This document shows, piece by piece, positions 44,401-64,000 of a stretch of 64,000 bases of DNA (position 1 is its first letter; each line of letters opens with the position of its first letter). The position numbers and the translations under genes are program-made. The stretch covers positions 17,298,001 to 17,362,000 of the forward strand of contig OZ231127.1 in NCBI GenBank assembly GCA_965153355.1, written 5' to 3'. Below the pieces are notes generated by a model. It searched no databases. It saw only the letters and a program-made list of their open reading frames with translations, and was not told where the DNA came from. Source of the DNA: Flaccisagitta enflata (taxonomy: Eukaryota; Chaetognatha; Sagittoidea; Aphragmophora).

Positions 44401-46230
44401 CTTATTTTTCTTTTTTGTCATGGATCATTCAGTATTTCTAATGATGTATCGCTTTAATTACTGCCGTGGATGTCAATACTAAAATCAACAACCACCCATT
44501 TTATATTCACCGATACTTGACGCTATAAGATCTTAAGGATTTCTTTTTCCTCATTTGATCCAATTCGGTTTTTTTTCCTTTGTTACTACTGCTTCATTTC
44601 ATTGCCTGATTTTTGATTGATTGATCGGTTAACATTTACTCAGTTCAAGAAGAAAATGCATTTGCATCATGCCGACAAGATGATCGTCATGTAACATTTT
44701 TGACCATGCCATGGGATACAAAGTATTTTTTTGTTTTGTTTCTGTCTCAAGTGAAATAATGCCAGGGAAAGCAGATAATTTGGCGCAAGAAGCGAGTTTT
44801 TCATTCAACTCTCATTTCCCTACTCGACTTGTAAAATTGGTAAAATGATCTTAACTGTAGAAGACAAAGATGTAATCTTATACAGTATACAGTGTCCAAC
44901 GTAAGGGCTTAAGACTAAAGTTAAGGAAGAGTCGTAATCAGTTACTTTTCTTATTTTTTTCCTTTTCTTTCAAATAGTGAATCTAGGATGATTTGACAAA
45001 TCTACTCGATAAGTGAAAGAATGACTTTTTCAGTTGGTCTCGTTACACGGCGAGTGACCAAACTCAAGTGTTACGGACACTTGTTGCAGAAATAGAAGGA
45101 AAACATATTAGTACGAAAGGCAAAAAAAAAACAGTCTTGTAGTTGGCCTGGTAAAATGAAATTCTAACAGAAGCGTCCTTTGGCCCAATTAAGTTATATT
45201 TTTGGCCCAATTAAGTTATATTTTTGGCCCAATCAAGTTATGTTTTGCCTAATTCCAGACCGACAGAAAGCATTCTTTTTGTTATTTTCCCTCTAGTTCT
45301 GCAGCATGTGTTATGAAATATAAATCATCAAAAGTTGATCAAAAGTTGATCAAAAGTTGATTAAAATTTTGCAGACAACTGAGTTATAACTTTTTTTCTT
45401 TCAGAGTTGTCTAGTTTTTTAGAACTAAATTTGCCGCTCTAAATCTATTGTCTACAGAAATGTGAGTTGGATGAAAAAAAAAACATTTTGATGCAAATTC
45501 TGGACAAATTCTTTTGTTCCACTAATCCACTTACCCTGGGGTTGTTTTTCTTTGGTTAAGAAAAAAAACCATCATTTACACACACGCGTGGACACAGTTA
45601 CACAAATAATTAACGTAAGTATAAAGCTTTTGGTTGTCCTATACATGGAATAACAGTTACTTATGCAAAATTAGCGCACATCATCATTATTATTGCATCA
45701 TTTTGGCCATTTGATAAAACAATCTCATAAAAAGATTGGGATCACAAGGGCGGGTAGGTGGGAAGGTGATGGTGGTAACAGCTATGGTGTTCCTACATGA
45801 AAAGCTATTTTCATCGATCTGTCATGCTTGGACAGCTTTTAGTGAAGAGGGAAAATTTGACATATTTTTCTCTAATTGAGAATTCTATTCAACTACATTG
45901 TTGAGAAACAGTTCTATCGCTATCAAAAGGATACATTATTCATTTATTTCGCCCTCCCCATGCACTTGGTAAAAGCGTAAAAGATCAAATAAACAACCTA
46001 GTAACATTAGCAACATAGGAAATAGTTTCATCATGACCATGAGGCTTCATGGAATTTCCCATTGAGTTTGCTGATGATTTCTTGCAAGCAATTATGGTTG
46101 TCGCATGAGCAACAATTTGATTGGTTACAGGTTTTGCTATCATAGCTTAGCCAGATGCCGTCATCATTAGAGTTGTTACTGCGGCTGCAATGGTTAGTCT
46201 TTTTTTTTTTTGTTACTAGCATCATAGTTT
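41450..46230. other. AT-rich stretch without a recognised gene
   Basis: Nearly 4.8 kb with no domain, no paired splice sites with coding content, and few microsatellites. It includes a 22-bp unit (GGCCCAATTAAGTTATATTT) repeated three times at 45181-45246, and ATCAAAAGTTG three times at 45327-45360. It is the 3' flank of gene B. Confidence 0.45.
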
Positions 46231-46238
46231 GATTCTTT

Positions 46239-61194
<14,956 letters not shown>

Positions 61195-61201
61195 CTGGAA
61201 G

Positions 61202-61290
61202 AAAACAAGGCTGGATACAAGGCTACCCCAGTCGCATGCGGGTGGGCTGGAGCAATGTCATTAGAGCATTTGGGCAGGAGCAGTAGGCTC
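61202..61290 (-). repeat. Hairpin-type element fragment at exon b4 acceptor
   Basis: AACAAGGCTGGATACAAGGC and CAGTCGCATGCGGGTGGGCT mark the family end. The terminal hairpin side is replaced by a foldback element at 61295. Confidence 0.65.
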
Positions 61291-61294
61291 AACT

Positions 61295-61763
61295 AGTCAT
61301 CCAAGGATCGCACATGGTCAGCGGTACCCGATGCCCTGCTTGGTGTGATTGAGAAAAGAAGTGGAATGAGAGTAAGGCAGCAGCTTCAAAAGGCCGATGT
61401 CCTGTAGAACACAGGGGGGAATTTCCAGACGTCCTGAGGGGGCGTGTTTCAGGCCTGATTTAGGCCACTGAAGACATATTTGAGCGTTGAAGGGCAGAGT
61501 TAAGGCTTGGAGAGCTGATTTGAGGTTTGGAGGGCAAATTTGAGCCACAGAGGGCTGATTCAATGCTTAAAGGGCAGATTTGAAGTCTGGAGGTCAGATT
61601 TGAGGCTGGGAGGGGGGCTGATTTGAAGCCAGGAAGGTCGATTAGAGGGTTGGGAGGGCAAATAAGAGGCCTTAATGGCCAATGGGGGGGACAGAAGGAC
61701 AAACAGATGTCTGGAAATACCCCCCTGTGTTCTACAGGACATCGGCCCTTTAGGGCCGCTGCC
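61295..61763. repeat. Foldback element of the GGCAGCGGCCCC family
   Basis: Flank block ATCCAAGGATCGCACATGGT, decayed left end GGCAGCAGCTTCAAAAGGCC at 61376, right end GGCCCTTTAGGGCCGCTGCC at 61763. Confidence 0.7.
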
Positions 61764-61780
61764 TAAAAAGCCCAACCAGT

Positions 61781-62583
61781 CGCCCAAGGGCAATATGTGG
61801 TCAGCAATACCCGTTGCCCTGCTATGTATATTAGTGATTGCAGGCTGTGGGTAGCAGGGCAGCGGCCCCAAAGGGGACGATGTCATGTAGAACACAGGGG
61901 GGCTTTTGGGCAGCGGCCCCGAACGGGACGAAGTCCTGTAGAACACAGGGGGACTTTCGTTCGTCCGTTCGTTTGTTTTTTCGTTTGTTTGTTCGTCCCC
62001 CCCTCATCTGGCCCCTCAGGCCTCAAATTTGGCCTTTAAGACCACAAATCTGGCCTCTCAGGCCTCAAATCCAGCCTCTCAAGCCTCAAATCCAGCCCCT
62101 CAGGCCTCAAATCCAACCTCTCAGCCCTCACACCTGGCCTCTCAGGCCTCAAATTGGGCTTCTCAGGCCTCAAATCCAGATTCTGAGGCCTCAAACCTAG
62201 CCTTTCAGGCCTCAAATTGGACTTCTCAGACCTCAAATTGGCTATCTAAGCCTCAATTTATTGCTCCCAGGCTTCAAAACAGCCCTCTGACCTTACAAGC
62301 CTTAATCCAGCTCTCTCAAGCCTCAAGTCAGCCCTCTCAAGCTTCTGATTGGCATTCTCAGGTCTTACATCAGCCTTCTTGGACCTCAGTTTAGGCTCTT
62401 GAAGGCTATCAGTCAGCCCTCTATAGCATCTCATCCACAGGCAGGACGAACGAAAGTCCCCCTGTGTTCTACAGGACTTTGTCCCCTTTGGGGCCGCTGC
62501 CCTGCTCCCCCTCACTCCAATTCACAATCACTAAAAGCAGGGCAACGGGTAACGCTGACCACATATTGCCCTTGGGCGACCTG
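61781..62583. repeat. Foldback element with extended inverted ends
   Basis: The outer ends GTCGCCCAAGGGCAATATGT and ACATATTGCCCTTGGGCGAC are perfect inverses, followed by further inverted sequence (GTTGCCCTGCT, GGCAGCGGCCCCAAAGGGGA, GAACACAGGGGGACTTTCGT). The core is (CCTCTCAGGCCTCAAATCCA)n. Confidence 0.8.
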
Positions 62584-62599
62584 TTGTTCATTGGTTCAT

Positions 62600-63272
62600 T
62601 GAATTTGAACCTCAAGGCAGGGATGTGAGCCTCAAGGTGAGGATCTGAGTCTCGAGGCAAGGATTTGAGCCTTGAGGCGAGGATTTGAGCCTCAAGGCTG
62701 GGATTTGAGCCTTAAGGCTAGGATTGGGGTCCTGAGGCATGGATTTGAGCCTTGAGTTTGGGAATTGAGCCTTGAGAATGGATTTTGAGCCTCGAGACTG
62801 GGATTTTAGCCTCGAGGCTGGGATTTGAGCCTCGATACTGGAATTTGAGCCACGAAACTCATATTTGAGCCTCGAGGCTTGAATTTGAGCCTCGAGGCTT
62901 GAATTTGAGCCTCAAGGCTTGAATTTAAGCCTCGAGGCAGGGATTTGAGCATCAAGGCTGGGATTTGAGCCTCAAGGCTGGGATTTGAGCCTCAAGGCTG
63001 GGATTGGGGTCCTGAGGCTGGGATTTGAACCTCAAGGCTGAGATTTGAGCCTCGAGGCTAGGATTTGAGCCTTGAGGCTGGGATTTGAGCCCCGAGGCTG
63101 GGATTTGAGCCTCAAGGCTGGGATTTGAGTCTCAAGGCTGGGATTTAAGCCTCGAGGCTGAAATTTGAGCCTCAAGGCTTGGATTTGAGCCATGGGGGGG
63201 ACGAACGGAGAACAAATGAACGAAAGTCCCCTGTGTTCTACAGGACATCGTCCCCTTTGGGGCCGCTGCCCA
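62600..63272. repeat. 20-bp satellite array ending in a foldback end
   Basis: About 29 units of GGATTTGAGCCTCAAGGCTG from 62610 to 63195, then AGTCCCCTGTGTTCTACAGG and GGGGCCGCTGCCC. Only a right end is present. Confidence 0.85.
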
Positions 63273-63292
63273 AAAACGCTGAAAAAGTAACT

Positions 63293-63750
63293 AGTCATCC
63301 AAGGATCGCACATGGTCAGCGGTTCCCGGTGCCCTGCTGGGAGTGATCCAGTGAAGAGGTGGAGTGAGAGCAGGGCAGCGGCCCTTAAGGGCTGATGTCC
63401 TGTAGAACAGAGGAGGGAATTTCCAGACGTCCTGAGGGGGCATGTTTCAGGCCTCTGATTAAGGTCACAGAAGGCATATTTGAAGGCTGAAGGGCAGAGT
63501 GAAGGCTTGGATTTGAGGTTTTGAGGGCAAATCTGAGCCACGGAGGGCTGATTTGAGGTCTGGAGGTAAGATTTGAGGCTGAGGGGGGGCTGATTTGAAG
63601 CCTGGAAGACTGATTTGAGGCCTGGAGGGCTAAATTGAGGGCTGGGAGGGCAAACTTGAGGCCTTGATGGCTAATGGGGGGGCGGAAAGAGATGTCTGGA
63701 AATTCCCCGTGTTCTACAGAACACCGGCCCTTTGAGACCGCTGCCCAAAA
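63293..63750. repeat. Foldback element of the GGCAGCGGCCCC family
   Basis: Flank block at 63293, left end GGGCAGCGGCCCTTAAGGGC near 63375, right end GGCCCTTTGAGACCGCTGCC at 63749. It follows the previous element with the same orientation. Confidence 0.7.
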
Positions 63751-63756
63751 ATGGGA

Positions 63757-63880
63757 CCGACCGACCCACCAACCGACCCACCGACCGACCCACTGACCGA
63801 CCCACCAACCAACCCACCAACCGACCCACCAACCGACCAACCGACATAGCGGGGTGTAGAGTCGCGTAGCACGCGCCTAA
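63757..63880 (-). repeat. Hairpin-ended element, partial
   Basis: (CCGACCCACCAA)n and the hairpin AGTCGCGTAGCACGCGCCT at 63859-63878. The left part is missing. Confidence 0.55.
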
Positions 63881-64000
63881 GACGGTTAAAATCAAAAGAG
63901 GATTCAAGTGCCTAAAAACATGGACAACGGACAAGGCGATAAAAACAAATTTTAGTTTTTCTAATCGGAGTATGGGACATATGCCCAAACAGTGCATGAT

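Noticed and set aside
62029-62394. Pro/Ser/Gln repeat protein (LASQASNPASQ...)
   Set aside because: Translation of the 20-bp core repeats of a foldback element.
63890-63997. Hydrophobic minus-strand frame (LKFVFIALSVVHVF) as gene B exon
   Set aside because: Too short, no XK-related motif and no convincing splice sites before the window ends.

Overview
The window is animal (metazoan) nuclear DNA. Genes are split by short GT-AG introns in AT-rich sequence. The recognisable families (XK-related scramblase, SRCR domain, fibrinogen-related domain, CD20/MS4A-like membrane proteins) are animal families, and degenerate CCCTAA-type arrays point to a TTAGGG-type telomere. I cannot name the species; density of microsatellites and foldback elements suggests an invertebrate. 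All gene models below were built by eye from frames, splice sites and paralogue comparison.

Layout. (1) 0-6.6 kb: degenerate telomere-like array, Tc1/mariner-type remnants, hairpin-ended repeats. (2) 6.6-36.8 kb, minus strand: gene A, nine exons whose phases all agree, 937 codons plus stop, encoding an XK-related multi-pass protein joined to an extra membrane helix and one extracellular SRCR domain. Its second intron (about 23 kb) holds genes on the opposite strand: a secreted Cys-rich/fibrinogen-related protein (14.5-19.3 kb) and two paralogous CD20/MS4A-like eight-helix proteins (21.2-22.8 and 31.6-33.5 kb), plus a broken gene of an uncharacterised family (25.7-26.4 kb). (3) 38.6-46.2 kb: AT-rich, no convincing gene, one hairpin. 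(4) 46.2-61.2 kb and beyond the right edge, minus strand: gene B, paralogue of A, with its first exons outside the window and three tandem copies of the last exon. Its introns hold a 1.47-kb near-perfect palindrome, a minisatellite made from a splice acceptor plus exon start, and a telomere-like array. (5) 61.2-64 kb: nested foldback elements and a 20-bp satellite.

Functionally, A and B look like membrane scramblase-type proteins carrying a scavenger-receptor ectodomain. Their neighbours include a fibrinogen-domain secreted protein and CD20-like proteins, so a role in recognition or phagocytosis is possible, but that is inference only.

The repeat landscape is dominated by a family of about 0.13-0.4-kb elements ending in a short perfect hairpin. 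The hairpin sequence differs between subfamilies, yet both hairpin arms and a third, distant copy of the arm change together.
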